A stretch of DNA of 64,000 bases, from NCBI GenBank assembly GCA_012274445.1, contig JAAROD010000004.1, positions 2,108,001 to 2,172,000 of the forward strand, given 5' to 3'. A program made the translations under genes and the position numbers. Below the pieces are notes generated by a model that saw only the letters and a program-made list of their open reading frames with translations, made no database searches and was not told the origin of the DNA. This document shows, one piece after another, positions 23,162 to 34,218 of this stretch. Source of the DNA: Sclerotiophoma versabilis. Taxonomy: Eukaryota > Ascomycota > Dothideomycetes > Pleosporales > Didymellaceae. Numbering within the stretch: position 1 is the stretch's first letter; each line of letters begins with the position of its first letter.

Positions 23162-24391
23162 ATGCCTGTGGGTTCGAGATTCGTTTGCAATGCTTGCAGG
23201 GGTGTTACGGGGAGGGCAGCTGCACCCTTGCCGGCCTCTTATGCCTTGACAGCTCGCACTGTCTGGCTTGCCAGCACAGTTCCACCAAGAAGCCCCTTCA
23301 GCACCAGCACGTCACGAAGGAAGGACAGACAGGATCCGACAAATACTGACCCAGAAATCACTTTTCTGAATGCCAGAGAATCCGTCAGGGCAAAGTTGGA
23401 CGCACAGAATTCCATTGCCATCGAGCCTGAGTCCGCCTCAGAAGCAACCACCGAGTCCCTCGGCGATGGCACACCCACACCTACACCCTCCACTGCAGCT
23501 GCAGCCATTCCGTGGTACCTGAAACAACAATCTGTCCCGCGCGCCCCCGTCCAAGCTGCCGTAATCCCAGACCTGCCTGCAAACCCCCCACCCATCCTCG
23601 CAGAACTCCTCGAATACATCGCCGTCACAGCGGGTCTCGATGACCTCAGCCTTCTCGATCTACGACATCTCGACCCTCCGCCTGCACTCGGGCCGAAGCT
23701 GATCATGCTCATCGCCACAGCGCGTTCAGAACGCCATTTGCATGTTGCAGCGGACCGCTTCGCGCGGTGGCTGCGGCGCGAACATGGACTCAAGGCGAAC
23801 GCTGCAGGCCTGCTAGGGCGCAACGAGTTAAAAATCAAGCTGAGAAGAAAAGCCAAGCGCATGCGTATGCTCGCCAACGTTGGCGGCGCGCTGCCCGAAG
23901 GCAATATCGATGACGGTATCCGCACCGGCTGGATATGCTGCACGCTTTCCAAGGTCGAAGCCCACCCCGAGGACACACATATGCCAGGCGACGATGTGCA
24001 GGAATTTGTTGGCTTCAGAGATATTAAGCCCGGCGTCAACATCGTAGTACAGATGTTCACCGAAGAGAAGCGGGCGGAGACCGATCTGGAGACGCTGTGG
24101 GGCGGTGTGTTGAGGACGAAGAAGAGAGAGGAACGGACGGCGGATGAGATGCTGAAAGAGGTGGAGAGAGATCTAGAGGACTTGGAGAGCGAGCATGTGG
24201 ATGAGAGGGCTGCGAATATGCAAGAGGCGGAAGTGAGTACGCCCGCTATGAAGCCTGCAATGCCGGTGCAGCAGTTTCGCAGACCGAGGCCTTCCGCTGG
24301 AGACGCCTTTCCGGATGCAGCTGAGGTTCCTTCTGCAAAGCAGATGCGTAACCAAATCCGCAGACTGCATACAGTTGGCCTGGGACGATGA
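23162..24391 (+). CDS. mitochondrial RsfS (Iojap)-domain protein, Atp25-type
   Basis: Ribosome-silencing-factor domain protein, expected in the mitochondrial matrix, where the family contacts the large mitoribosomal subunit; yeast Atp25 is the fungal relative. Single exon, 409 residues from ATG 23162. The start MPVGSRFVCNACRGVTGRA leads a basic, Ser-rich region ending SPFSTSTSRRK, as in a mitochondrial presequence. The RsfS core is visible as PPILAELLEYIAVTAGLDDL, LLDLRHLDPPPALGPKLIML and ATARSERHLHVAADRFARWL. A second block, TGWICCTLSKVEAHP...FVGF, is followed by a charged helical region and a basic C-terminus. Full-length Atp25 proteins, as I recall them, are longer, with an extra C-terminal mRNA-stabilising part; that part is not evident here. 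Confidence 0.8.
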   Translation: MPVGSRFVCNACRGVTGRAAAPLPASYALTARTVWLASTVPPRSPFSTSTSRRKDRQDPTNTDPEITFLNARESVRAKLDAQNSIAIEPESASEATTESLGDGTPTPTPSTAAAAIPWYLKQQSVPRAPVQAAVIPDLPANPPPILAELLEYIAVTAGLDDLSLLDLRHLDPPPALGPKLIMLIATARSERHLHVAADRFARWLRREHGLKANAAGLLGRNELKIKLRRKAKRMRMLANVGGALPEGNIDDGIRTGWICCTLSKVEAHPEDTHMPGDDVQEFVGFRDIKPGVNIVVQMFTEEKRAETDLETLWGGVLRTKKREERTADEMLKEVERDLEDLESEHVDERAANMQEAEVSTPAMKPAMPVQQFRRPRPSAGDAFPDAAEVPSAKQMRNQIRRLHTVGLGR

Positions 24392-24599
24392 AGCGCTGTG
24401 ACGAGCTGCGTTCACTGTACTATATGACTGTACTATATAAAAGATACCCATATGTGGAAATATCACATGCCTGGTTAGAATAGTGGGAAATCAAAATTAG
24501 AGGCTAAACATTTGAGTGATACGGAAGAACTTCGTAGGTCTGATTTGATTTTACAAACTGTCAAGATATACACTCCAACCTCAACTACTCATCCACAGC
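24392..24599. terminator. short convergent 3' region
   Basis: About 210 bp between the stop codons of two convergent genes (RsfS type, plus; Gel type, minus). AT-rich strings TACTATATAAAAG and AAATCAAAATTAGAGG could serve as polyadenylation elements for both. Confidence 0.4.
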
Positions 24600-26315
24600 T
24601 TACAATGCAAGCATACCAAGCAAACTACCAGCCGCAACGACGGTCCACATACCCATGATTAAACCACCGTGCTCAAAAGCTTTAGGTCCATTGAAGCCAG
24701 CAGCCGCACCCTTAGACGACGAGCCCGACGCACCCGTCGCGCCCGCAGTCCCCTTACCAGTCGGGCTAGCAGCTATGCCGGTTCCAGCTGTGCCGACCGC
24801 CTGCAGCAAGCTCGAGCACGTGCTAGCTGTCGCAGCAGTCTGGACGGTCGCCATACCGCTGAAGCCGCATGCAGAGCTACTCTTGCCGTTGCCAAGGTAG
24901 TACTGGTTAGCAACCCAGGCAAGCTGGTCCTTGGGGTTGCAGCCAGAGTAACCGCCATAAGTACCGGTCGTTGCGTTGCGAGAGATTCCAGTACAGAAGT
25001 CCTCGTTTGCTCCACAGATAAAGTCGAAGACGTCGGCATAGTCGTCCTCGTTGGTGGACTTAATGTTGCACTGCAACGAGGCGGCCATACAGGAACAGAG
25101 CTGGTTGTTGGGGCTGGGAGGAAGAGGGGAGGCTTCGGCTTGCCAGCTAGAGGCGACTGTAGGGCAGGCGGGCGCAGAGTTGGACGGGGTGTAGGCGCTG
25201 CGTTGGGTGATTGTTGGGCTGACAGATGCAAGCTGAGATTGCAACGAGGTGAAATCAGGGTAGGGAGATACAGAGGCGTCGTTGGATGTGAGCTCAACGA
25301 GACCATAGTTGTTGCTGCCCATGAACCATTCGTAGACGATACCACCAGAGAAGACGTTTGTCATGTTGCCGAAGAGCACTTGCACTTCTGTGAAGGGACG
25401 GTGCGTCGCGCCACCCTCTGACTCGAGACCCTCGATGCAACCGTACTCAGCGAAGAACACAGGGACTGGGTAGTCTGAGAAGAACTGGACGCGCTCGCCG
25501 TACGAAGAGGTTGCATAGTTGCTGTCGCCGCACCACGAGTAGACGTTGTAGCCCCAGAAGTCGATCTGAGTGGAGTTGCCAGAATTGGCGGGTTCGCAAG
25601 CGAAGTAGTGGGCTAGCTCATCGCGAGTGGGCACATCAGCTGTTGCATAGCCTACACCGAGGGTGTTGCGGTAGCCTTGTGCACCGATATATCCTTTAAC
25701 ATCGCGGACAGCTGCCTTGACGAACGCTGCGGCTGCAGTCTGGTTAGCAGCACTAACGTTCTCGTTACCAGCAAAGAAGCCAATAACATTCTTGTATTTG
25801 GAGAGCGCATCGACTACACTGGTGTAGCGTTGGTACAGGGTGACATCCCACTCAGGGTTGTCCGACTCGATCGATGTGCCGGGCTCGCCCAGGTCAGCTA
25901 TAACGTAAATGTCCGCCGAGGCCAGTTGCGACATGCAGTCATCGTGGTTCTTGGTCGGATCGACGGCGTACACTCGTAGAATGTTGGTATATATCTGCTT
26001 CAGGTATGGGATGTCTCGCCTGCAAGCATCGCCATCGGCCAAAGGATCAGTGTAGCTGGTGTTGGTGCTGGTAGAGCCATTGGGCGAGTAATTTTGCTGG
26101 TATGCAACACCTTTGAGATAGCTGGAACAGTGTTAGCGCTGTCGCCAGTTAATATAAGAAGCCTGAGTGTACAATTGCGAACCGTTGTTCGTATAGAAGA
26201 AGTGCTGTCCGTAGACCTCGATCTCAGGGATGTCGTCGTAGCTTGCCGCCGAAACACTGCTCGAAAGCGCCGCGGCGACAGCTCCAATGCCTGCGAGGCT
26301 GGTCGCAAACTTCAT
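24600..26315 (-). CDS. 1,3-beta-glucanosyltransferase, GH72 with X8/CBM43 module (Gel/Gas)
   Basis: GPI-anchored cell-surface enzyme that cuts and religates beta-1,3-glucan chains during wall assembly. Two exons; the intron rebuilds NGSQFYLKGVAYQQNY. A signal peptide (MKFATSLAGIGAVAAALSSSVSA) precedes EVYGQHFFYTNNG. The GH72 domain shows the acid/base motif GNENVSA and the nucleophile motif FFAEYGCIE, with YEWFMGSNNYGLVEL at its end. A cysteine-rich X8 module follows (LCSCMAASLQCNIK ... DFICG ... DFCTGI). The tail is a Ser/Gly/Ala linker and a hydrophobic GPI signal (IMGMWTVVAAGSLLGMLAL). Length (about 550 residues) is normal. A TATAAA box lies about 50 bp upstream of the ATG. Confidence 0.96.
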
Positions 26316-26363
26316 ATTGCCACAAAAACGAGCGATTGCAAGCTGCCAAACGAGGGATGAAGC

Positions 26364-26369
26364 TTTATA
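26364..26369 (-). promoter_or_regulatory. TATA box of the Gel-type gene
   Basis: TATAAA on the minus strand (TTTATA on plus), about 50 bp upstream of the start codon of the GH72 gene. The spacing is short but possible for a fungal core promoter with a short 5' UTR. Confidence 0.4.
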
Positions 26370-28704
26370 GCCCGAGCTTGGTATTCAAGATAAGGCTTGG
26401 CCGTGGAATGGATGAAGCAAGGGAGGAAACCGGAAGGTCCGGGATTTTGTACACGCGGGTCTTTTCCTGGCCGCGCGGTGGCTGCAGGTACTATCTGTAA
26501 ATACGCTCATTGCGTGGCTCTGCTGACACCAACTTGCCGGGGTGGCGCAGGCGCTGGCGTGTGGTTGCTACTGGATGACGACGGTTATGGAATGCCATTG
26601 CGGGGCCGAATCGATCGATTTATCGATAGCGCAGCCAACCTTGCCGTTTCGGGACACGATGTGTAATTTCCGTCATGAGGTTGACGACTGCACATTAAAC
26701 TCTTGTGCTCTTTTTCTACTTCGACCTGTGATGTATAAGTATCGTTGAAAGACTACATGTCGCAAAGTCTTGCGCAGCTTCGCCGCTGTTGCACACGGTC
26801 AGCTGGGTCCCCACCAGTTCTTACACGTCGTGTTCCTATCTGCAAGGATGCATGGTCTTCCTGATTGAGCCATTTTTCGTGTCCGACGGTGGCACGTTGA
26901 CGACGACGGAACAAAGCGTAGCACGCTAAAATTTCATTTCCTATGGGATAGCTTGTATTAAATCATCTATACTGTCTCTCTAAAATCAAAGGACTCTAAG
27001 ACCTACAAATCTCCGTGCCTTTCCTAGCACTTAATCGTCTTTACTCTATCTCGGTACTATAAGCTCTCAATCAACTTGAGCGCTTGCTTGTTCTCCTTCG
27101 GAGAGCCTTAGATCTTCCGCCGGGCAACTACTGTACTGAGGAAACCAGCGTCTGTGCACAGTAAACTTAGCATCGCATTTTGAACAAAGTTGTACAATCA
27201 AGTAGGCGTTGAGGAACATCGATTTTAGAGTTATCAAGTTCTAGTTTTGTGATACTGGCACTATCATCCTTGGAAACAATATCTGCAGGCGCTTACTCCT
27301 GCGGGAACTCTACGTGTGCAGCAGAAAGGTCCTCTGGGTCGGCCAAGATCATTGGCCGATGGTCAGATGTGTTGAGTGACTAGTAAGAATGTGGTTGACC
27401 ATGTCGGGTGAGGATATAACTTGCATGAGCCCGCCGAGTGCATTTCAGCTTGTGAAAGTGTTAAGACCTAACATCGTGTAGGTACTCGAATGAGACGTCG
27501 CCCTAATGGATATGAGAGAAACTTTGATCGCCCAAGATATGAGATGCTCTAGAGAAGTGTGGATTTGTGATCGAAGTTTGCGTCGCGGCGCTATCCGGCT
27601 CATCGGCCATTTCCACATGGTCTTGGTATGTTGAAGCAATTGTATCGTTTTTCAGAACGGCATCTTGAACCCTGAAGACGTCCATCGACATTAGGTTGCT
27701 CTTGCACTTGGTTGGCGGCACATACGAGGAGTGATATATGGAGAAGTTTATGTGGACAAAGTCTTACCAGTTTGTCCAATATTGCAACGCAACCCATCTG
27801 GTGCTCACTGTTCATGAACCCATCTAGTTGTGAGGTTTCCAATCCGTCAAGAATGATCGTGGCCTGTACCCTCGCTCCGATAAAGACATCAGCAAGCTTA
27901 CTGTCTGGACCAGACAGACGCGGTTGATGAAGTGATACCAATGTAGACTGCGGCCCAAAGCTTCGGGTTTAATTCGTTGATGGCTCTGATGTGTGTATCA
28001 ACGTCGAGGTCCTGTGTACATCTACGAAGCTGCCAGCACCGGTTTCGTACGTATTCACACTCTTGTGACAGGAGGGTTGGGTTTGGTTCGTGTCCGGGCA
28101 TCATCAATCATATGTGCCACGGATTCGCGGATATCGAGATACATCCTCTGAATGCCCTCCTTGAGTGTGTCAATCTTGGAGCTTACTTCTATTCCTTTGC
28201 AAGGGCTTGATGATTCCGGATTGCCAGTTTTGCGCCATTTGTAATGTAGTTCGTGATCCGGGTTTCGATATCCGTAGAGGAAGTGGTACTATCTCAGTGT
28301 CCGTGAATGCTGTCACTATCTTCGTCTTTATTCGCCTAGCTCGACTCTGGACGTAAATATGGAGGAAGCATGGCAAGCTTTATAAATCCGGTGGGTAAGA
28401 AAGCCGCATAAGTACACAAAAGATCTCTACTGGCTTTGAGCTAACCATTGAGTTCTGCTGTAGGGTTCTAAATGCATCGTAGTTGCAGTGACGAAATCTT
28501 TGCTGCGCACCATAGTAATCTCAACCCCAGATCCGAATCCTCACATCATCAACGTTAAGAGCGTTATGCACATTAACAGGGAGGTCTTGAGGTAGAGAAA
28601 GAAGGTTCGCTTTAAATTCCGAGTCTAAATAAGAGGTGTTGTAATAAACTTGTCGTCCAAGATCGCAAAACTCGAAAGGCATGTTACAACAACTGATCAT
28701 ATGC
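26370..28704. other. stretch without a recognised gene
   Basis: About 2.3 kb. The part near 26400-26700 is the upstream region of the Gel-type gene. On the minus strand at about 27503-28371, several coding-like frames with plausible splice sites are broken by stops and a shift (see findings). Nothing else is recognised. Confidence 0.45.
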
Positions 28705-29082
28705 TCAGTCGCTCAACTCGACATCATCAACTTCCAAGCCCACTTCCACTACCGCCACACTGACCACTGAGTCGTGCTTAGTGTGCCTCCCGAATCCTTG
28801 GAATGGCTTGAGTGATTTCATAATCCCTAGATTGGCGACGGACATCGATCTTTTGGCTTGTTCTCTTCGTTTAGCCTCCTGAGACCAGTACTTATCCAGC
28901 TGTTCAGCTCTCTTGTCAGCCTCGAACCTCGCTTCCTCTCGCTTACGAGCTGCTTTGCAGTAAGAGTCGGAGAACGGCCGCGACTCGCAGTGCCAGCCCC
29001 ATGAAAGACAATCCATGTAGATTTCAGGGTTGTTGCTGATGTAGGGTCGGGGGTTTTCTGGTACGTTGATGATGTACGGCAT
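28705..29082 (-). CDS. small charged protein, unknown
   Basis: Not recognised. Single-exon frame of 125 residues from a true ATG: a Pro/Asn-rich start (MPYIINVPENPRPYISNNPE), a Cys/Trp segment (MDCLSWGWHCESRPFSDSYC), then a strongly charged stretch likely to be helical (RKREEARFEADKRAEQLDKY, EAKRREQAKR) and an acidic end (LEVDDVELSD). The steady change of composition along the chain and lack of low-complexity DNA favour a real gene, but open frames of this length also occur by chance. It lies divergently to eIF2B alpha, 780 bp away. Confidence 0.5.
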   Translation of the reverse strand: MPYIINVPENPRPYISNNPEIYMDCLSWGWHCESRPFSDSYCKAARKREEARFEADKRAEQLDKYWSQEAKRREQAKRSMSVANLGIMKSLKPFQGFGRHTKHDSVVSVAVVEVGLEVDDVELSD

Positions 29083-29864
29083 TGCTTTGGAGGACCCGAT
29101 GGTAGTTGTGGTAGGGTTTGGTTGTTTGGTTGTGTTGAGAGAGTACTTCGTCGCGGACGGTTGTGTTTAGATCAGGGTGAAATGTAGACGGACTTATGAG
29201 GAGTGGGATGAAAGTAATTTCAGCTAGACGAGGAGCTTTGCGCAGAATCTTGCAAGTTGTGCGGTTTCGAAAGTGAAGCAAGCGTGCCGAATTGTGGGTA
29301 TACGGTGAACTAGCGTGGTTGTAAACGGGGTAGTCGGTGGATGAGGCTCAACAATATGCATACAGATCCGCCGATAAGGTTGCATCTGCCTGGATCCCGT
29401 GGGGAACAATTGTGCGACGCGATACGGGAAGAAACAACTGTGCATACCTAGAGAAAGAGGTAAAATCCTATACTCGTTCATGTTACAAACCTCATGTGCT
29501 CTAAGCTTCCTACTAGACTTTGTGCACCGGTGCATCTCTACTTAATCCATAGGCAAGGGTTCGTTCAGACGATGTGAATTACCTCCAGCCACGTGCATTA
29601 CCTGGGCACCATGAATGGGTTCGTATGCCTTATTTGCTATTCCGTGCAGGCCCCAGGCTTATACTAGAAGCGAGCGCAGTTTTGGGACCTGCTGCTGGAG
29701 TTTGCGAGCATTCCCTATCCATATCATCATATAGGTAGACAGGGTTGAAGTGTTCGAGACTGGTTCGTGGATGTGGGGAGCAGGCTTGGCAATGACTCCA
29801 TCGAGACCCCTCCAAAACTTTTAGAAGTGCAACAACACACACTCACATTCGTCAACCCGCCAAA
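29083..29864. other. divergent intergenic region
   Basis: 780 bp between the small minus-strand frame and eIF2B alpha. It should hold the eIF2B promoter. No further gene or repeat is seen. Confidence 0.5.
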
Positions 29865-30945
29865 ATGAGCGCAAACTCAGATTTCGATATCGTCTCGTCA
29901 TATCGCCGCATACTCAATGAAGATCCAGAGCTTACTATGCCCGTCGCGGCTATTGAAGCTCTCGTCGAAGCTATCGCACAGAGCTCGGTATCGACCGTCG
30001 CCGAAACCCTCGAGCTTCTCGAACGCCATACCGCTGCCCTAAAAGCCTCAATTGCAAACCCCATATCGCTCTCTGCCGGCACCGATCTTTTCCAACGTTA
30101 CCTTATCACCACCCTCAACCGCCCGGCAAGCCTAAACTTAGGCCCTGACGACGATTTCCGTGCGATACGAAACCATCTACTGTCAAACGGGAAGCTTTTC
30201 GTAGAGCGAGCCAAGCAGAGCCGTGAAAAGATCGCCAGCTTCGGCAAGCACTTCATTCGTGATGGAGCTACCGTGCTGACAAATGGAGGATCGCGCGTTG
30301 TCGGCGCGTTGCTGCGGAGGGCAGCTGAGTCCAGTACCATCCGATTCAGAGTGGTATATGTCGTACCGTCATCTCGCTCGTCAGACGCAAATGAGGGTGA
30401 TCAGACTGTATCTGATCTGCGTGCACATAATGTTCCTGTTGCTACTATCTCAGACTCAGCAGTAGCCTACTCGCTGGGTAAGGTGGACATGGTCATTGTG
30501 GGCGCAGAAGGTGTAGTCGAGAACGGCGGTATTATTTCGCGCATGGGGACATATCAGATGGGTCTGCTGGCTAGGAGCAAGGGCAAACCGTTCTACGTGG
30601 TTGCCGAGAGCCACAAGTTCGTCAGACTGTACCCGCTCAGCCAGTTCGACCTACCGATAGAGCAGAAGGTGCTAGATTTCAAGGTTACAGACGAGTCCAA
30701 GACAAGCAAGTCAGGTGGCAAGGGCGCAGTAGATGAAGGCACTGTCGACATGGCCTTGAAGCACACATCGACAGGCTTGAACGCACAAGATGCTGTTGAT
30801 TTCACGGTACGTAAACCTGTAACATGAGTATGTAATACGCTAACATTGACTCTAGCCACCTGACCTGATCTCTGGGATTATCACAGAGTCTGGCGTGCTT
30901 ACACCATCGGCAGTATCGGAGGAGCTGATCAAGATCTGGTTCTGA
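29865..30945 (+). CDS. GCN3: translation initiation factor eIF2B subunit alpha (Gcn3)
   Basis: Regulatory subunit of the eIF2B guanine-nucleotide exchange complex, which reloads eIF2 with GTP. The alpha subunit senses phosphorylated eIF2 in general amino-acid control. Two exons, about 345 residues: MSANSDFDIVSSYRRIL, a helical N-terminal half, FGKHFIRDGATVLTNGGSRV, FRVVYVVPSSR, VDMVIVGAEGVVENGGIISR and MGTYQMGLLARSKGKPFYVV are typical of the eIF2B alpha/beta/delta fold. The intron (donor GTACGT) near the 3' end is required: unspliced, the frame ends early, whereas splicing gives DFTPPDLISGIITESGVLTP and the C-terminus SEELIKIWF, a conserved ending. Confidence 0.95.
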
Positions 30946-33229
30946 TCCATCGTTAAGCACCGACTTTCTAACTCGCATTGACTTCCTATCACCCGCCTCG
31001 GTTGAGCCCACAATGCTGCTCGATGAGTACTTACACGTGATGTAGGCCGCTTGACAATCAGTCCTCAAGCCCGAGCACTCAGTGTCCTCACAGCGGGAAC
31101 CGCAGCAGCACCGAGGAGAAGAGCCACATGTGAGATGGCGATGCACTTGACCAGCCGTAGACACCACGGTTGCGTGAGGCACAATCGATCGAAGTACAAG
31201 GAGGCGAAGCCAACATTCACAACGCAATGAAGGTGGCAGATTACATTTGCTGTGACAACGATATATGATACCCGGTAGTACCTCAATGAATTATGAAAAT
31301 AGTCACATTCACGACATCTTGTTTTGGTTCGTGTCTACTGTTGCATACAATTCGTTAGCTAACTACATCGTAAAGCTCGGTCCGACCAACACCACGATGC
31401 ACGAAAAAGAGCGAACATATCACCAACGCGTCAAGATTACCATGCCCATTCCAGAAAGGGAAACGTAAACAATCCGATTCACACATCGTACAATATGGAT
31501 CAGCAACGTCTCTCTGCCTAGGTCTGATACTGAGAGCACTCTTAACGGGAAAGTCCTTTGAGCATAGTCACTCCAACCACGATGTTGCAGCCTGCTCGTT
31601 TTACATCTCTATTTGGATTGACCATGCCCCCGCTGTGCCAATTTCTTCGCCGAATGCTGTCCAGAATTCATATCTCCTCCATCAACAGCCTGCTGTATAT
31701 GTGTCAAAGTCATGATCCGTAGCAGGTTGACGTTTGTCAGCTTTTTGTAGCTTCGTTGAGTTAATAATGTCAATAGCGCGACTGTTTGTAACCCGCCCAT
31801 CAGCCTGTAGATATAACGCTGGTGCCGGTTGATTCGCCTCATTTATCCGTACTGCGTCCTGTGTTTCCATCCTTACCGGATGACGGGAGCCGGATGTAAG
31901 TTTGAAAAGTCACTGCTTGTCTTCGAGTTCAAGCGCAGGTTCGACATCGCTGGGCCAAGGTACTGGGCTAGAGCCTCGACTCTCTCCGACACCCCATTCT
32001 TATTGGTGACATTGAGTGGAATGTACTGGAGGTTACCATGCTAGGTAACCTGATCTCTTGGCACATGAATTGTCCAGCTATCGTGTTGAGCTGAAGTCTC
32101 TGACCTCACATACCGCAATGAATTGGTGAGCCCTATCGATCGTTCCGGCAACCCAGTCTCATGATAGTGTAACAGAACCACATCAATATCTCTCTCCACG
32201 TCCCAGAGGCTAAACCAGTGCAAATCTGGATGCATGTCTGTGTTCGAACTTGTGACAGGAGGAGTTGGGTTGATCGCGAGGAAGGTTGCATGAGTGAAAC
32301 TAAAGAAAAAGTGTCTGCCGAAATCTCGCGCGCGGCCACAGCACAGATTGATGTCGTGGACAGGTATTCGCATTCAGGATGCAGTCGCCGGACACGCTTT
32401 TCTTGGCTTCTGTGTACCTTCCGCAGCGACCTGTGATCTCATTCCTTCACATCTTACTCGTACACCTATTCTCATAAGCTGTTGTGGTATGCCCTGTAAT
32501 CCATTTACGAGATAGGAACCCTGCTTAAGTTTCACAAGCACACTTTCTTGCGTTGGATAAAAACATCCTATGGCTTCATCTCAGCTACACCATGGCCATA
32601 CAGAAAGACCGCAAATTCTCTTTGGAGGCATTCTTGGAATCCACAGCAGTGCGAGTTGAACCATGAGGTTGGCAAGCCGGCTACAGTGTCAGATTTCGTG
32701 TTGCCACTCAGGAAAGCATATACAGCGAAGAATGCAGGCGGGAATGCAGGCGGACTGTCACGAAGAAATTCGATCTTTCTCTGTATGAAGAGTTCTAAGC
32801 TTTTGGTGTAGTACTGGGACAGGTTCCTGAGAGAAAGACAACCCGGTGCGTCCCTTGATTCAACGACTAAGTTAGTGAATCTTTGGAGGCAGGACTGTCT
32901 TTCATGCGCAGATCTTCGTACATGAGTGAATGTCGGCAATGACGAGACACAAGGCCGCTGACAAAGATCAGGCACACCTGTGCATACGAGTTGTTGCAAC
33001 GCGGCATTACGAGCGTGGAGGTTCAGGCTGGCAGCGCGTAGCCAATGAGGCCTCGTGGCAGCAATGACGTCCGTTTCGGCGGAAGCTTGGCTTTCCACAT
33101 CACAGCTCGCGTCGCAACCTCAACAGCAGTCACGCATCACCCATCCCATCTTCAGACACCCCGTCATCTCCTCGCGAAGTCCGAACGATCGGTCGCCAAA
33201 CTGCGCTATCCACACCTCTCCAGCCAAAC
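30946..33229. other. stretch without a recognised gene
   Basis: About 2.3 kb between two plus-strand genes. A minus-strand series of frames at 31609-32373 can be joined by two introns with good boundaries (see findings), but no family is recognised. The last part is the promoter of the Tvp15 gene. Confidence 0.45.
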
Positions 33230-34218
33230 ATGGACTTCTCCGACATCTTGTATGTACCTACGACCTTGGAGCTCGACCAAGCTTGAGCTCCGCCAGGCAG
33301 CAGCATCTTACACTGCCATTGGCATTGAGTACTGTGTAGCTAACAAATTACAGTCGCATGGTGAATTTCGCCGTTGCCGCCTTCATTGTTCTTGGTGGTG
33401 TTGCGAAATTGTTCCCTTTCAACGACTTGTGAGTACACCTGTTCAGAAGGTTTCATCCAGATACCTGCGCCTACGCCAACCACACGTCCAAATCGCACCG
33501 CCGCATACCAAAGTGCCAACTGCGAAGCCCCACATACACAAACCTTGGTCTGCGACCAGGAATGCGCAGCGACTGGTAAACTTGGCACACATGGGTCGTG
33601 GGTGCAGAAAGTGTAAGCTCGCAATGAACAGCGTCTCTGAAATTGCGCAAAATCGAAAACTTTACATTTCGGACGGTCGCACAGCGCAGGTGCAGGACAG
33701 GAGCTGTACCTCCATAAGAGTGACAACGACAGTAACTGGGCAGGACGAAGCTGACAGGCGGCACAGTTCGAACATCATTCTAGGAGTTTATCTGATCATC
33801 TTTGGCGCTGGTAAGAATTCTCATGAAGCATAAGACAGGGTGTATTAGCTCACAATTCATAGGCACTGCTCTGCTTGAATTCCAGATCCCTCAGCAAGTC
33901 GCTCGCTATGCGTCTTTCATGTTCTCCTTCCTCGGCCGTGGCATCTGTACGCGAATCGCTACTTCCAACTCATATTATACTGACCGCCTGTAGTCTACGT
34001 TTTTATCGGTTGCGTAACTGTCGGAAACGGCTGGTATCGCATTATCCCAGGTACCATCGTTGGTATCATTGGTCTTGCCTACGCTGTCCTGGAGTACATT
34101 CCCTCAATCGAGCCCCCGGCGAACATGCGGTACGTTTGAGGAATGAATAGAGTTGACAGGCCTGTACTCACACAACAACAGCGATGCGGACGCTGGCTGG
34201 GGCGCTGAGCAAGTCTAA
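33230..34218 (+). CDS. TVP15: Golgi membrane protein Tvp15 (COPI-associated family)
   Basis: Small four-helix membrane protein of late-Golgi (Tlg2-positive) vesicles. Six exons encode only about 130 residues. Splicing rebuilds MDFSDIFRMVNFAVAAFIVL, GGVAKLFPFNDFSNIILGVY, LIIFGAGTALLEFQIPQQVA, RYASFMFSFLGRGIFYVFIG and LEYIPSIEPPANMRDADAGW, ending GAEQV. The signature LLEFQIP-RYASFMFSFLGRG and the C-terminal SIEPP-NMRDAD-GWGAEQV are the family hallmarks. Each junction restores a split codon, so the model is well constrained. Intron 2 (33429-33766) is 338 nt, far longer than the rest. The first ATG is used because it gives the family MDFSDIF start. Confidence 0.93.

Noticed and set aside
28021..32280. 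Short similarity of CTTGTGACAGGAG-GTTGGGTT strings near 28060 and 32250
   Set aside because: Only about 20-24 nt match and the flanks do not align, so a dispersed repeat is not supported.
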